Shown piece by piece: positions 11,530 to 23,586 of a DNA stretch of 64,000 nucleotides. Location: NCBI GenBank assembly GCA_019009955.1, contig CM032230.1, positions 129,060,001 to 129,124,000 on the forward strand, in the 5' to 3' direction. The position numbers were made by a program, and so were the translations under genes. Below the pieces are notes generated by a model. It ran no database searches. It was not told where the DNA came from and saw only the letters and a program-made list of their open reading frames with translations. This DNA comes from Riptortus pedestris. Taxonomy: Eukaryota; Arthropoda; Insecta; Hemiptera; Alydidae. Each line of letters starts with the position of its first letter. Positions within the stretch are counted from its first letter, which is position 1.

Positions 11530-12121
11530 ATGAGGTCCGTTTAAATCAGATTAATCTTTCAATTCCAGTGCGTCCGTCTGTATGTCAGTTCTATAAGACC
11601 ACTTGATTTTTAAGGAGTTGAGATCAGACAGCATTAGAGGGGTTTAGATATAGAAAATTCGACAATTCGATTTAAATTAAAAATTAAATATTTCCCATAT
11701 TACAAGTCGAATCAAAATATTTTAAAGAACGCATCTTACTGCTAATTTAATTGCCTTTCAGTGATCGTATAGTTATTTTCTCTATCATGATTACTAACCG
11801 AGATTTTAGCATACTTTAGTTTTTGGCATTCATTAAAACACCAACTCCTACTCATGATAAATTAAGAATAAGCTATTAAATCATGACAAATGTTACAAAA
11901 CCAATCTTACTAGACTATTGATACTCTACAACTGTCGTTCTATACATTTTTTCTTTCTCAAATATTCAGGGTTATTAGTACTTTCGTGTTTTCAGGTTTC
12001 AGTAAATCCCCCACTACTACTCATCGAATTTTGACTTTGAGATTGGGCATTACTAGTGCATCATACCATCACTTGGGATATCTGCTCTGTTCAAAAGGCA
12101 GCTCCTGCGTGACCGATTTTT
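11530..12121 (+). repeat. Family A element, long type, left end lost
   Basis: It starts in the body near 'gaggtccgtttaaatcag' and lacks the TA tract. It contains two successive body units, each with a 'caaccg/accgagat'-like segment and 'cccactcctactcat'. It ends at a decayed right end ('ctgctctgttcaaaaggcag', 'ctcctgcgtgaccga') at about 12121. Confidence 0.6.
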
Positions 12122-12784
12122 GGGGTTATGTTTTGGTATTTCTTTGACAAACATATTAGTCAACCGCCCGTACGAAATGTCCATAATTCTCTACACTGTG
12201 ACATAGATCGATTGATGAATAGTGTTTGTTTGGGTCATAAGATGACAGACGCAAAAGCAATTGAAGGCTCGCTAGCAATAAAAACACTGTTTTTGTAACT
12301 TAAAAAAAAAAAGTTTATCTTCATTCCATTAGGGTGTAAATTTTTGATATTTTTTTTAATAAACTCCTTGGGGATCAGGAATTTTATCTATACTAATTTA
12401 CAGCCGATGAAATATATCTTCTTTCAATGGGGAACAAAAATGTTCTGGACTAATGGGGTTTTCGTAGAATTCAACAAAAACCTAAAAGTCAAATATCATA
12501 TAGATAACATTATCAGGTAGAAGAAATAGTGTTCGGCGTATTGAGTTACTTGTTTATTTGATTTAATAATTGTAACAAGAAAAATGAACAATTTAAGAAA
12601 AATTATCAAGCAAAATGTTGAATAACGTGTACAATAATTTGGAAAAATCAAAAATCTTCACTTCCATCACTATTGTCATCGTTGTCAGTTTAGTAGTCAA
12701 GATATTTTAGTAGACAAAACTCCTTGCTTGCAGGATGTTCCAGGTAGTTAGGAAGTTGTAGAACGTCCTTAGTCGAAGCGTTCC
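12122..12784. other. No gene recognised
   Basis: A+T-rich spacer with no credible open frame. A pair of 'ggggatcagg'/'ggggaac' strings was inspected, with no clear inverted repeat. Confidence 0.4.
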
Positions 12785-12883
12785 TGACTAGTGGGGATTT
12801 TGCGCAATCGCCATATTTTTAACTACGGAAACAATTTTTGCTAGCAACCCTTTAATTGGTTCTACAGAGACATCAATAAAAAC
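12785..12883 (+). repeat. Direct repeat, left copy, flanking a family A fragment
   Basis: It ends 'ttggttctacagagacatca' + 'ataaaaa' and recurs at 13120-13176 ('ctagcaacccttcaattggt' ... 'ataaaaa'). The family A right-end fragment 12885-13041 begins immediately after this copy. The left copy has about 45 extra bases between 'gactagtgggg' and 'ctagcaaccc'. Confidence 0.7.
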
Positions 12884-12884
12884 T

Positions 12885-13041
12885 CAGCGTTCGTTAAGCC
12901 CCCACTTCTACTCATCGGTTCGTACAATGAAATACAGAATAATTATGTGTTGTGATGAGATATCCATCACACTAGTATAGTGTGTCATACCATCTCGGGC
13001 GAAATCTGCGTAGTTTACGCAGCCCAAGCGTGGCGGACTTT
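12885..13041 (+). repeat. Family A right-end fragment
   Basis: It opens in the body at 'cgttaagcccccacttctac' and ends at the right-end hairpin region ('gcgaaatctgcgtagtttac', 'gcagcccaagcgtggcgg', ACT) followed by a T-run. It is sandwiched between direct repeats 12785-12883 and 13120-13176. Confidence 0.75.
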
Positions 13042-13119
13042 TTTAATTCAAAAACAGTCAAAAAGGATCTTGTCCGTCTAGGATACGAAAACATTATGCA
13101 GATACAGATGATTTTTGAC

Positions 13120-13176
13120 TAGTAGGGTTTTTTCTAGCAACCCTTCAATTGGTTCTACAGAGACATCAATAAAAAA
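13120..13176 (+). repeat. Direct repeat, right copy
   Basis: Second copy of the sequence at 12785-12883 ('gactagtagggttttt', 'ctagcaacccttcaattggt', 'tctacagagacatcaataaa'). It lies about 80 bp beyond the end of the family A fragment. Confidence 0.7.
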
Positions 13177-13189
13177 CCTTTTATACTGC

Positions 13190-13645
13190 GAACTGGAGTT
13201 CAAAACTTATCCGAACGACTGGGAGCCTTTGAAACAGGTCTTTAGTCAAGTTAGAATTATAGCTTGAACCAGTTACTTTAGTAAGTAGTCCCAGATCGGC
13301 ATAAAAACGTCACAGCAGCCGCGTAAGTCAGTCATTACTTTATCTTCTAGAGACCATTGTCCTGGCCGGTGGAGAGATACGATCTGAAGGAGTCTGACAG
13401 GACAATGTCGTTGTCGAGCCGCGACTTCAGGGATGAGGACTAAATAGGCCATCTATTAATGAAAGAGGAACGGAGAAAGAGTTGGTCCTTGTGGCCGGAG
13501 TCGGCCTCGGGACGTAAGGCCACTGCTTTGCACCTGCCTCTCGTCGACCAATCAGAGACTCAAGGAGTACCGGACTGCCTTGGCATTCTGCTCTCTCCTC
13601 TGGGCTAGGCCTGCCTTACCGATCTTGTTCCATTTAAACCAAAAC
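13190..13645. other. G+C-richer island, no gene recognised
   Basis: This segment is visibly richer in G+C than its surroundings, lacks microsatellites, and matches no other part of the window. It has no open frame above 60 codons. Host non-coding or exon-proximal sequence, or an unrecognised element, are possible. Confidence 0.35.
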
Positions 13646-13696
13646 AGAAATAAGTATATTTGACATGAGCCTTTGTTGGAAAGCGAAAACCCATAC

Positions 13697-15607
13697 ATTT
13701 TCTCTCTGAACATCCTCAAGGAAAATCAGCTATTGCATCCTTGATCCTAACTAGAGGAAAGAAATTAAATATATTTTTTGTTACCGCTCTAACGTCTAAA
13801 ATGTTTTACTTTGTTACCAAACTCTCTGTATAAGGGTTTTATGCAACACTAAAGATCAAATTGGTTAAAGGCTGAAATCGGAACAGATGGAGGGGTGGTT
13901 GAGAGGGGGGTACTCGAAAATTTAGAAAAAAAAGTAGAACTCTTGAACACTCTGCCCGAATGTATTAAATCTATTAAAAATATTCTTAGTTTCATAATAA
14001 ATTTAAAGAACTTCGTGTGTATTTACACATAAAACTGTGTAAAAAGAAAACTAGACACAAAAACGATCAGGTCACTCAAAAAATCATATAATTTAATACT
14101 TAAATTGCAATAGAGCCCAATGACGTACATATACAACAGAAAGTGGGGAGAATCCTTTCGTTCACTTTTTAAGGAGTTCAAAATAATGACTTTCTCTCAA
14201 TGTATATGTACCAAACAATCAAATCATAAACTTGTTTTCAAAAAATAGTGTGACACATAATCGTAAATTTTCCTGCAGTAGAACTTTTGAATGCTCTTCA
14301 CGAATGTATTAAATCCGTTAAAAATATTCTTCGTTTAAAAATAAATTAAAGAACTTCGTGTATAAATGATGTTTTTATACACCAAAGAATACATTCAAAA
14401 ATGCTCAATTATTGAGTAAAACAACGGAATATTTGTCATAAAGGTAGGTCAAAAATAATTTGTGATTACGTACAACGCCTCGTTAAGGTGGGACAAGTTT
14501 TTCAACATTTATAAAGCTTGTTTTTTTTTTTTAATAAATTTGCATGTCAAATAATAGAAAAATGCAATTATATATTTAGAGTAGTACTAAGATTGCTAAC
14601 GAAATTAATTTATTATACACAATTATTTAAATTATTGAATTTTATACTACGAATTCTTAGGATTTGACCTAATATATGTATAACGAATGCATTTTATAAG
14701 TATAAATGTTATTTAATTATTTTTATAGAATTTAATTGAGATAATATTTTAACATTGCTTATATAAAACAAAACCATTTGACGTATCCTATTATGTTGTG
14801 ATAACATTTAATGGAAATAAACAGATTTAATATCAAATTCATTTCCTTTCACTCCCGTTAATGAGATCAACCTCTGGAAGTCGATGAAAATTTGAAATAT
14901 TTCTGTTATTAATAACCGGATAGAAAACTTGTACAAAACCAACCTTATTGCAAATTTAAGAGCCTATTTACTCTATTATGAATATTAGCCGAGATATTTG
15001 CATTATTTTAGTTTTCAGCCTTCATTGAATCTCTACTTCTACTCATGCATATTGGCAATAAGCTGTTATATTATGGACGACATCATTCTAAAGTCAAATG
15101 ACAAATATTTTTATCAATCGGACTTTAATAAGTGACTTACATGCAAATATGTTGTGTGATGATGTTATCAATTAAGATTTTACTTTATTAACTCGAAAAT
15201 GTTAATTTGATCTATGCCTTATTTGATATTTAACCGTTTCAGCCAACAGTCAAGATTATATTTGTTACTAACAGAAAAAGAACCTGGAATAAAGAGAGTT
15301 TGAAGAGGGGGGGGGGATTCGAAAATTCTAAATAACTGCGTTATAAAGAGTCGGATGTAATAATGTTATAGAACCAATCATTTTAAACTATTGATGTTCT
15401 ACAATTCTTGTTCTATGTCTTTCTTTTTAACTCATTATTAACATTGTTACGGGCGCTTTGTTGTTCCCACTCATCAATTTGTACAAAGAAATACAGAAAC
15501 ATATGTGTTGTAATGAGATATCCATCACACTGGTATAGTGTGTCATACCATCTCGGGGGAAATCTGCATAGTTTATACAGCCCAAATGGTCCAACGTGGA
15601 GGATCAT
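13697..15607 (+). repeat. Family A element, long type, split by family B
   Basis: The left part at 13697-13925 has a decayed left end ('caaggaaaatcagctattgc') and the G-run at 13886-13908, and breaks off at 'gaaaatttagaaaaa'. It resumes at about 14875 with 'gaaaatttgaaatatttctg' after a family B insertion. It then runs through two body units, with G-run at 15306-15316, to a decayed right end 'gggaaatctgcatagtttat' at about 15607. The rejoined halves are collinear with other copies. Confidence 0.65.
13930..14872 (+). repeat. Family B repeat copy 3
   Basis: The most continuous family B copy. It contains an internal direct repeat about 340 bp apart: 'gtagaactcttgaacactct' near 13938 and its relative 'gtagaacttttgaatgctct' near 14278, each followed by 'aaaaatattctt' and 'aaagaacttcgtgt'. 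It ends near 'gaaataaacagatttaatat'. It lies within a family A copy. Confidence 0.65.
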
Positions 15608-15611
15608 TTAA

Positions 15612-15962
15612 TTTGCAATGAGATTGGTTCTATATAATGTTTTGATCCGACTTATAGTAACGGAGACATTTCAAATTTTCATAATTCCCGTCGTCTAACC
15701 CCTCCCCCCTCCGAATGGTCCGATTTTGGCCATTAATCTCCTTTTCTCTAAAAAACAATTAAATATGGAGTTTGGTAACGAATTGAACAAAAATTGCGAC
15801 CGCTAAAGCGTAATCAGACAATGATATACGTATATATTTTGAACGGGCCTCATTTTTGTCATCTCCAGGGTAGGATCCATGGACATTTGAGGAAATTTGT
15901 CTAAAATCGCGTCATGAGTACGACCTCAATAGCTGATTTCCCTTAAGGTAAATCTTCTAAAA
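15612..15962 (-). repeat. Family A element, left half
   Basis: Reverse copy abutting the end of the preceding element. It has the body with its C-rich run ('cccctcccccctcc' near 15699). The TA tract is reduced to 'atatacgtatata' (15824-15836). The conserved 'catgagtacgacctcaatag' then leads to a partial palindrome at 15962. The right-end hairpins are missing. Confidence 0.7.
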
Positions 15963-16036
15963 TGTATAATGTGACAGTTATACAAAATAATATCCTTAGG
16001 ATTATAAATTAGCCAAACTTTGGAAAATAACTAAGT

Positions 16037-17324
<1,288 letters not shown>

Positions 17325-18480
17325 GACCTAATAACTGGAATCGAGCGTACACTTTAATTCGATAATCTCCCTTACTATGGGATCGATCGAAAACTTTTAT
17401 AAAACCAATCTTGTTGCAATCTTAATTCTCTATAAACCGTGTTCTATATATAATTTACCTATCTTGAATATTAACCAAGATCATTGTATTCTTCATCATC
17501 ATGACCACTTTTAGTCATCTTACTTAAACAATAAACAAATATATCATGAAACGTCTATTTCTAAAGTTAATTACCAAATACTGTTTAAAACAGTTTTGTG
17601 AGTGCATCTGGTTAATTTCGTATTAAAGAGTGATTGGATTAACATGTCGACATTTTTTTTTTACTCGGGTAATATGGATTTCGTTAGCAGTTATTCAAGT
17701 TTCGTATACTTTAATTATTCATACAACATAATTATTTTTCACGTTTTTAAATCGGGTATAATGCTCCATCAACAGGATAATTTTTAATAACACCCTTTTT
17801 TTAATAACCTATAAAAACGCTGCTCAACTCAGATATTTAACACTTGCTTTTAGCAAAGTGCCCTTAAAAATTTGAAATGTCTCCGTTATTTTAAGTCATA
17901 TCGTAAAATTGTATAAAACTAATCTTATTGTAAATACAATTGTCCATAAATGTAATTACTTACATATATTCTCTATCATGAATATTAACCGAGATATCTG
18001 CATTTTTTTTTAGTTTTTATGCTCTTCTGCTAATGTCATAATAACAATAAGTTGTTATATTAGGAACGAACTTATTTTAAGCTTAAATTCGAAATATTTT
18101 TTTCAAGAGACCATTATTGTGCGAGATAAGCAAATTCGATGATGGCGTTATCAAATCAGATTATACGTTGTTGTATCGAAAATGATTTTTTAATCTATAC
18201 CAGATCCGATATTAAACCGTTTTAGTCATTACTCTAAAGACTATCTTTTTTATTAAATGAAATCGAACCTGGAAAAAAGGGAGGGGATTAGAGAGGGATT
18301 CGAAAATTCGTAATATCGCAGTTATTATGAGTCGAATTGTAAAATGTTATAGAACCAATCATGTTAAATTATTGATGACCTATAATTGTTGTTCTATCCA
18401 TTTTTTCGTAACTCAAATTTAAGTGACCAATTTGTTCTTGTGTATCATGCCAGCACACGAGACGGACTTTGGTTTCTTTT
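17325..18480 (+). repeat. Family A internal region, long type
   Basis: It has three successive body-like units, recognisable by 'aatattaaccgagatatctg', 'ccgttattttaagtc'/'cagttattatgagtc' and the G-run 'gggaggggattag' at 18280. It has neither the left palindrome nor a clear right end. The segment 17545-18075 is duplicated at 19885-20447. Confidence 0.6.
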
Positions 18481-18544
18481 CTTACCCCTGTTGCTCTGGA
18501 ATAAATATTATCCCTTTAAAATAAATTTAAATTAATCAATTTTT

Positions 18545-19163
18545 AGCAGATTTCCCTTAAGGTAAATCAGCTATTGAGGTCGTACTCATGAAGCAATTTT
18601 CGAAAAATTTCTTCAAATGTCCATCGATCCTACCCAAGAGATGACGAAAATGAGGTCCGTTCAAAATTATATATATTTGTATATGTTTGCTAACGCTCTT
18701 GCGGTCGCAACTTTTGCTTGATCGTTACCAAACTCGATACTAATCGTTTTATGTAATAAAAAAGATCTATTTCGTTAATGACTGAAATCGAACCAGTGGC
18801 AGGGAGGGTTAAGAAGGGGAGATTTTCGAAAATGTAAAATACCTCCGTTATTATGAGAAAAATAAAAAAATTGTATAATACCAATTCTATTGTAAATTAA
18901 ATGTAATACAAAAATTGTCGGGCACACATATTCTCTATCTTGAATATTAACCGAGATATTTACATTTTTATTGAGTGTGTGCTTGATAACAGAGTTGAGA
19001 TCGTCTGAAATCGGTTCTCTTCCCGACTTTCCTCCAAAAGCTAGTTCGGCCGTTTCCTTAACTATTCGGCTCTCGTGGAATTGGTTTAGGGCAGGCAGAT
19101 TTCTCTATTGTAAAACTTCACGTGGGAAATCTGCTTAGTTTACGCAGCCCCTGCGTGATGAAC
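18545..19163 (+). repeat. Family A element, full-length
   Basis: The left palindrome is at 18545 after TTTT. The pre-tract block 'gatgacgaaaatgaggtccg' is followed by a very short tract ('atatatatttgtatatg', near 18668). 'gttaatgactgaaatcg', a G-rich run near 18800 and the right end 'gtgggaaatctgcttagttt' / 'acgcagcccctgcgtgatg' follow, closing at 19163. A good reference copy for the structure. Confidence 0.85.
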
Positions 19164-19782
19164 ATTTTTTTCATTTGTATTATTTTCTTTTAGTTTTTAA
19201 AAGTACCTGATAACCTCATATAGTGTAAACATGTTTTTTTTTTATTTTGTGATTACGCTTTGTAAATTAGTTTTTTTGTTACAAATTCTTTGATATACAA
19301 CATTCTTTTCTCGTTTTTTTGGAATAATCTTTTTATAGTGGCTACTTAAAATAGCTTCAAGGTGAAAAGGACAAAAATATTATGCATAGACAATAACGTA
19401 TAAAAATTCATTAGCCGGGATTCAAAATAGACAAGAAAAAAGAAATCAGCACCTCTAGGAGCCATATAAAATCTCAATCAACGTTAAATTAGAACTTGTT
19501 GTAATATAGAGTGTAACATGAATAAAAAGAAGAACTTTTCAGGAGGAAAGTAGTGAAAATAATTAACATGTAGATGGTTTTAGTTAAGCAAAAGTTGTAC
19601 GGAACTTCCTCACTCTAGTATTAGTTTGCATCTGAATGGATCAAGCCCTTTCTTTCACGTCCCGTACGAATATAAAATTAAGTCATTAACAAAGTTCTAC
19701 ACACTTTCCCTGTCTTTTTCATTTCCATGCAATAACCAAGTCCTTCGTTGAAAACAGGTGTTTTTCACTGTCGTACTTTCAG

Positions 19783-19884
19783 ACAAACTTTATAGTGTTT
19801 TATCAAGAAGATAAAAAAAATTCTTTAAACTCTAATGAAAACTTTTTAGTTATAATTTAATCTTCATTTAAATATCTCGAATAA
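19783..19884 (+). repeat. Direct repeat (102 bp), left copy
   Basis: Runs from 'acaaactttatagtgtttta' to 'aaatatctcgaataact'. It recurs almost identically at 20448-20549. Between the copies lies nothing but a family A internal fragment. Confidence 0.85.
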
Positions 19885-20337
19885 CTATATCATGAAACGT
19901 ATATTTCTAAAGTTAATTACCAAATATTGTTTAAATCAGTTCTATCTGGTTATTTTCATATTAAAGAGTGATTGGATTAACATTTCATCATTTTTTTTTT
20001 ACTCGGGTAATATGGATTTCGTTAACAGTTATTCAAGTTTCGTATACTTAAATTATTCATACAACATAATTATTTTTTCACGTTTTTAAATGGGGTGTAA
20101 TGGGCCATCAACAGGACAATTTTTAATAACACTCTTCTTTAATAATCAATAAAAACGCTGTTCTACTCAGATATTTTACACTTACTTTTAGCAAAGTGAC
20201 CCTGAAAATTTGAAATGTCTCCGTAAAATTGTATAAAACTAATCCTATTGTAAATACAATTGCATACATAAATGTTGTTACTTACATATATTCTCTATCA
20301 TGAATATTAACCGAGGTATTTGATTTTTTTTTTTTTT

Positions 20338-20371
<34 letters not shown>

Positions 20372-20447
20372 TTTTCATCCTTCTGTAAACCCCCTCTACT
20401 AATGTCACAATAAGCTGTTCTATTAAGAAGGAATTTATATTACAACA
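19885..20447 (+). repeat. Family A internal fragment flanked by direct repeats
   Basis: Closely related to 17545-18075 throughout ('gagtgattggattaacat', 'tttactcgggtaatatggat', 'attcatacaacataatt'). It contains a T-homopolymer at 20325-20369. It begins and ends inside the family A body, so it is not a conventional insertion of an intact element. Confidence 0.75.
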
Positions 20448-20549
20448 ACAAACTTTATAGTGTTTTATCAAGAAGATAAAAAGATTCTTTAAACTCTAAT
20501 AAAAACTTTTTAGTTATAATTTAATCTTCATTTAAATATCTCGAATAAT
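20448..20549 (+). repeat. Direct repeat (102 bp), right copy
   Basis: Second copy of 19783-19884, differing at only a few positions. Confidence 0.85.
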
Positions 20550-20557
20550 TAATACAA

Positions 20558-20601
<44 letters not shown>

Positions 20602-20959
20602 GAAAATTAAATACATGAATAATCCTTCAGAGAGAGAGTCGCGTATTTAGGAAGTGCGATATAGATCAAAGAAGGCGACAGAATATCCTAGCTCCTACCA
20701 GTACCTTCCAGCCAGATGTCGAGGGGTCCAGACAATTCCCCTTTGATGTATGCCGACAAGCTATGTAAAGAACGGCGAGCCGCGACCGAGTCAGTTTTAT
20801 GCTCAGCTATCTTGATGGTCACATCAGTGCGACTAAGTGCAGTGCGGTAAAGTGTTTTTAGAAGAAGAACAGTATTGTGCCGTGACTGTAAGTAACAGTT
20901 TAGTGCCGTGTTTAAGGACAGTGCAGTGCCGCGAAGTAATGGACATTGTGCACCCACTG

Positions 20960-21405
20960 CGAGGAGTGGCTACAATGTGGAAGGCACCTAGCCGTTAGGC
21001 CTTAATCCTTCCACACCAATCCAACAACCTCGTGGAACACTGAGGACTCGCTACGATGGTCAAGAAGCGAGCCCTATGGAACGGGACGGTCCCCTACTAC
21101 CCAGCTCCCACACGAGAGAAGAACTCCAGTACATGTACCAGTTTTCCTGGCCTGTACGTCCTCGTGCTTTGAACACACGACCACTACGTCTGCGACCGGC
21201 AGTGAAGGCAAGCCTCCACTCCGGACACCACCCAGCCCGTAGTTCACATTGAGTAAGCCGATGGTAACTTACCCCATTAAGGCAGGAGTGATCCCCTGCC
21301 CGGAACAGCAAAGCCGGCTAAGGACCTACTGTTCCTACGGTTCCCCTACCCAGCAGCTACACAGCGGGGGCTTACTGCTGCCACTGGGAAGGGCCGGCCC
21401 CGTGC
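20960..21405. other. G+C-rich segment within the LTR
   Basis: About 450 bp of G+C-rich sequence with no counterpart in the shorter LTR at 59658-60241. It lies between two occurrences of 'ggacagtgcagtgccgcgaa'. It could be original LTR sequence lost from the shorter copy, or an insertion. The frames at 20688-20957 and 21060-21311 (minus) are fortuitous. Confidence 0.5.
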
Positions 21406-21414
21406 CGGAGCGAT

Positions 21415-21562
21415 GTAAAGGACAGTGCAGTGCCGCGAAGTAGAGGACAGTGCAGTGCCGCGAAGTAAAGGACAGTGCAGTGCCGCGAAGTAAAGGACAG
21501 TGCAGTGCCGCGAAGTAAAGGACAGTGCAATGCCGCGAAGCAAAGGACAGTGCAGTGCCGTC
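21415..21562 (+). repeat. 25-bp minisatellite in the LTR
   Basis: About six tandem copies of a 25-bp unit ('ggacagtgcagtgccgcgaa' + 'gtaaa'), with only scattered substitutions. A single unit is present at 20916 and related pieces ('acagtgcagtgccg') occur in the other LTR copies, so the array grew from an LTR motif. It accounts for the long Cys/Leu/Arg-rich minus-strand frames here. Confidence 0.9.
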
Positions 21563-21792
21563 TTGTGAATTTCAGTGACCGTGAGTGAATTGTTGGACTG
21601 TGTAATCTGAAGAACAGAGACGCTATCATTGATTACTGTGAGTAGTAATTAAGAATAATTACCAAGTGTATTGAGCATTGTGTAATAAATTGTGCAGTGA
21701 TAAAAACTGTGAAACTTGCGAGTATTTAATTTTTCAATCCAAAAGAACTCTTTTTAAAAAAAAGTTTATTACTGGTTTTGGTAATAAAACGT

Positions 21793-21798
<6 letters not shown>

Positions 21799-21858
<60 letters not shown>

Positions 21859-21875
21859 GCACACACACACACACT
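21799..21875. repeat. (TA)n(CA)n microsatellite
   Basis: TA tract that continues the tract interrupted by the LTR, then a short CA run. Confidence 0.9.
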
Positions 21876-22095
21876 ATTTACACTATAGAATAACCGTAAT
21901 GAGTAGAATTACAAAATGAAGTTAAATTCAGTATGAGAAGCATTGGTTTAACAACTTAACTTATTTCATGTTAAATATAATATTTATATTCCTCTAAAAT
22001 ATTAGGGGGAGCCGGTGACCCCCCCCCTCCCCCGGGTTAAGGCGTTGGTACGTCTACAACGTTGAGTAAGCTGATAGTAAATATAAAGTCCATCA

Positions 22096-22485
22096 CTTTG
22101 GGGCTGCGTTAACTAAACATATTTCCTATTTGCACCGTGCATTTATTCCTGCGTATTTGCATTTATCTCAAAACGTAAAAAGTTTAATGAGAAGAATAAT
22201 TAGTATTGAGGCTTCGATTAAGGTCTTCATAGTATAACAGATTTTTGTTAATATAACATAAGTAGTAGTGTAGGTTTACTGATGGCCGAAAACGAAAAAA
22301 TGCAAATGTATTGGTTAGTAATCAAGATAGTAAAACAAATGTAGATAACAACATTTATAGAAAATTACATTTGCAATAAGATTGGTCTTATAAAATTTTT
22401 CGATTTGAAGGATAATAACGGAGATATTAAGATTTTTTGAATTTCCCTACCCTTTAACCCCCCTCCCTCCATCATATAGGATTTG
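22096..22485 (-). repeat. Family A right half
   Basis: Reverse copy starting with a decayed right end ('aagtccatcactttggggct') and running through 'gaataataacggagatatta' to a C-rich run ('ccccctccctcc' near 22461). The TA tract and left end are missing. Confidence 0.65.
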
Positions 22486-22667
22486 AAATTTGAAAATATA
22501 ATTGTGTACTAATTATAAATGAATAGATTTACATATGTACGATAGGGGCGATATATTAACGCTAAAATAATAAAAAAAAAAAATAAACAAGTTTTTAATC
22601 AAGTAACCATACATTTAGTACAAAAGATGTAAGTTAACGGGATATTTATAAATTAAATTATATAATT

Positions 22668-22795
22668 TATTAGCGTCCACTTTTTGCAACAAGGCTAACT
22701 GGGACGGGTTATCTACAGGTCACCACCCATTTCTAGCCAGGGTAGGAGTACGGATTTTATTTAATGAAGTCCGTCACTAAATTTATTCCTAAAAA
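22668..22795 (-). repeat. SINE 3'-half copy
   Basis: Reverse-strand SINE with tail-side 'cgtccactttttgcaac', 'gggacgggttatctacaggt' and 'ttctagccagggt', up to 'cgtcactaaatttatt'. The tRNA-like head is missing, so this is a truncated copy. Confidence 0.75.
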
Positions 22796-23129
22796 GATAT
22801 TTATAAAACAAAATTACTAGAGTAGTAAATTAAATCAGTTATTGTCAAAAAGTAAATAAGCCGAAAATAAAATATTAAAATAAAATTTAGATTGAATACG
22901 CAATCATAACTTCAGAAACGCAACAAAAATTATAATATTCTTAGTGATGACCGCTGTTGGAGCTATCCTCATGTGATGTGTTTGTCGGTCACAAATGTTG
23001 AAATAAAACGATTTCGGCTTGTCGACGTTTCGGTGCAATGTATTACCTTGGTCAAAGCGAACTGATTTGTACAAGATATGAATACTGCAATTGAGTTATG
23101 TGCTAAAAGAAATGTCCATAATATAAAAA
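22796..23129. other. No gene recognised
   Basis: A+T-rich spacer between a SINE fragment and a family A copy. Confidence 0.4.
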
Positions 23130-23586
23130 AGTCTGTCACGCAGGGGCTGCGTAAACTAAGCATATTTCCCACGTGGAGTTTTAATATAGAGAAATTTCAG
23201 AATAGAGAATCAAACAGTTACGGGAAGGGCCCGAAACTCTCTTGACGGAAACTCACGACTAGACCCGTAGTTAGCCGATCTCATCTCAGAAGCTGAAAAC
23301 AGAAAAATGCAAATATCTCGGTTAATATTCAAGATACAGAATAAATGTATATAACATTATTTATAGTAAATTTAATTTTCAATACGATTGCTTTTATATA
23401 CTTTTTCGATCTGACGTATAGTAACGGAGATATTTCGAATTTTCAAAAATCCTCTCCTCTAAAACCCCCCTCCCACTGGTCGGATTTCAGCCATTAACGA
23501 ACTTGATCTGTATTTTTGCACAAAACGTCTACATATCGAGTTTGGTAACGATCAAACGAAAATTGCGACCGCTAGAGCGTTAACAG

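Larger units (their letters stand above)
20597..21798 (+). mobile_element. Solo LTR (about 1.2 kb) in a TA tract
   Basis: It begins TGTTGTGAAAATTAA, ends GTAATAAAACGTAACA (TG...CA), and is flanked on both sides by ATAT in a (TA)n tract. Near the 3' end are AATAAA-type signals ('gtgtaataaattgtg', 'ggtaataaaacg'). A shorter relative with the same ends is at 59658-60241. Further 3'-end pieces are at 56219-56317 and, reversed, at 29735-29925. There is no internal domain, PBS or polyprotein beside it, hence solo LTR. The superfamily is not proven; a 4-bp duplication would fit Gypsy or Copia. Confidence 0.75.

Noticed and set aside
21346..21629. Two overlapping minus-strand frames with repeated Cys/Leu/Arg motifs
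   Set aside because: A 25-bp tandem unit read in shifting frames inside a solo LTR.
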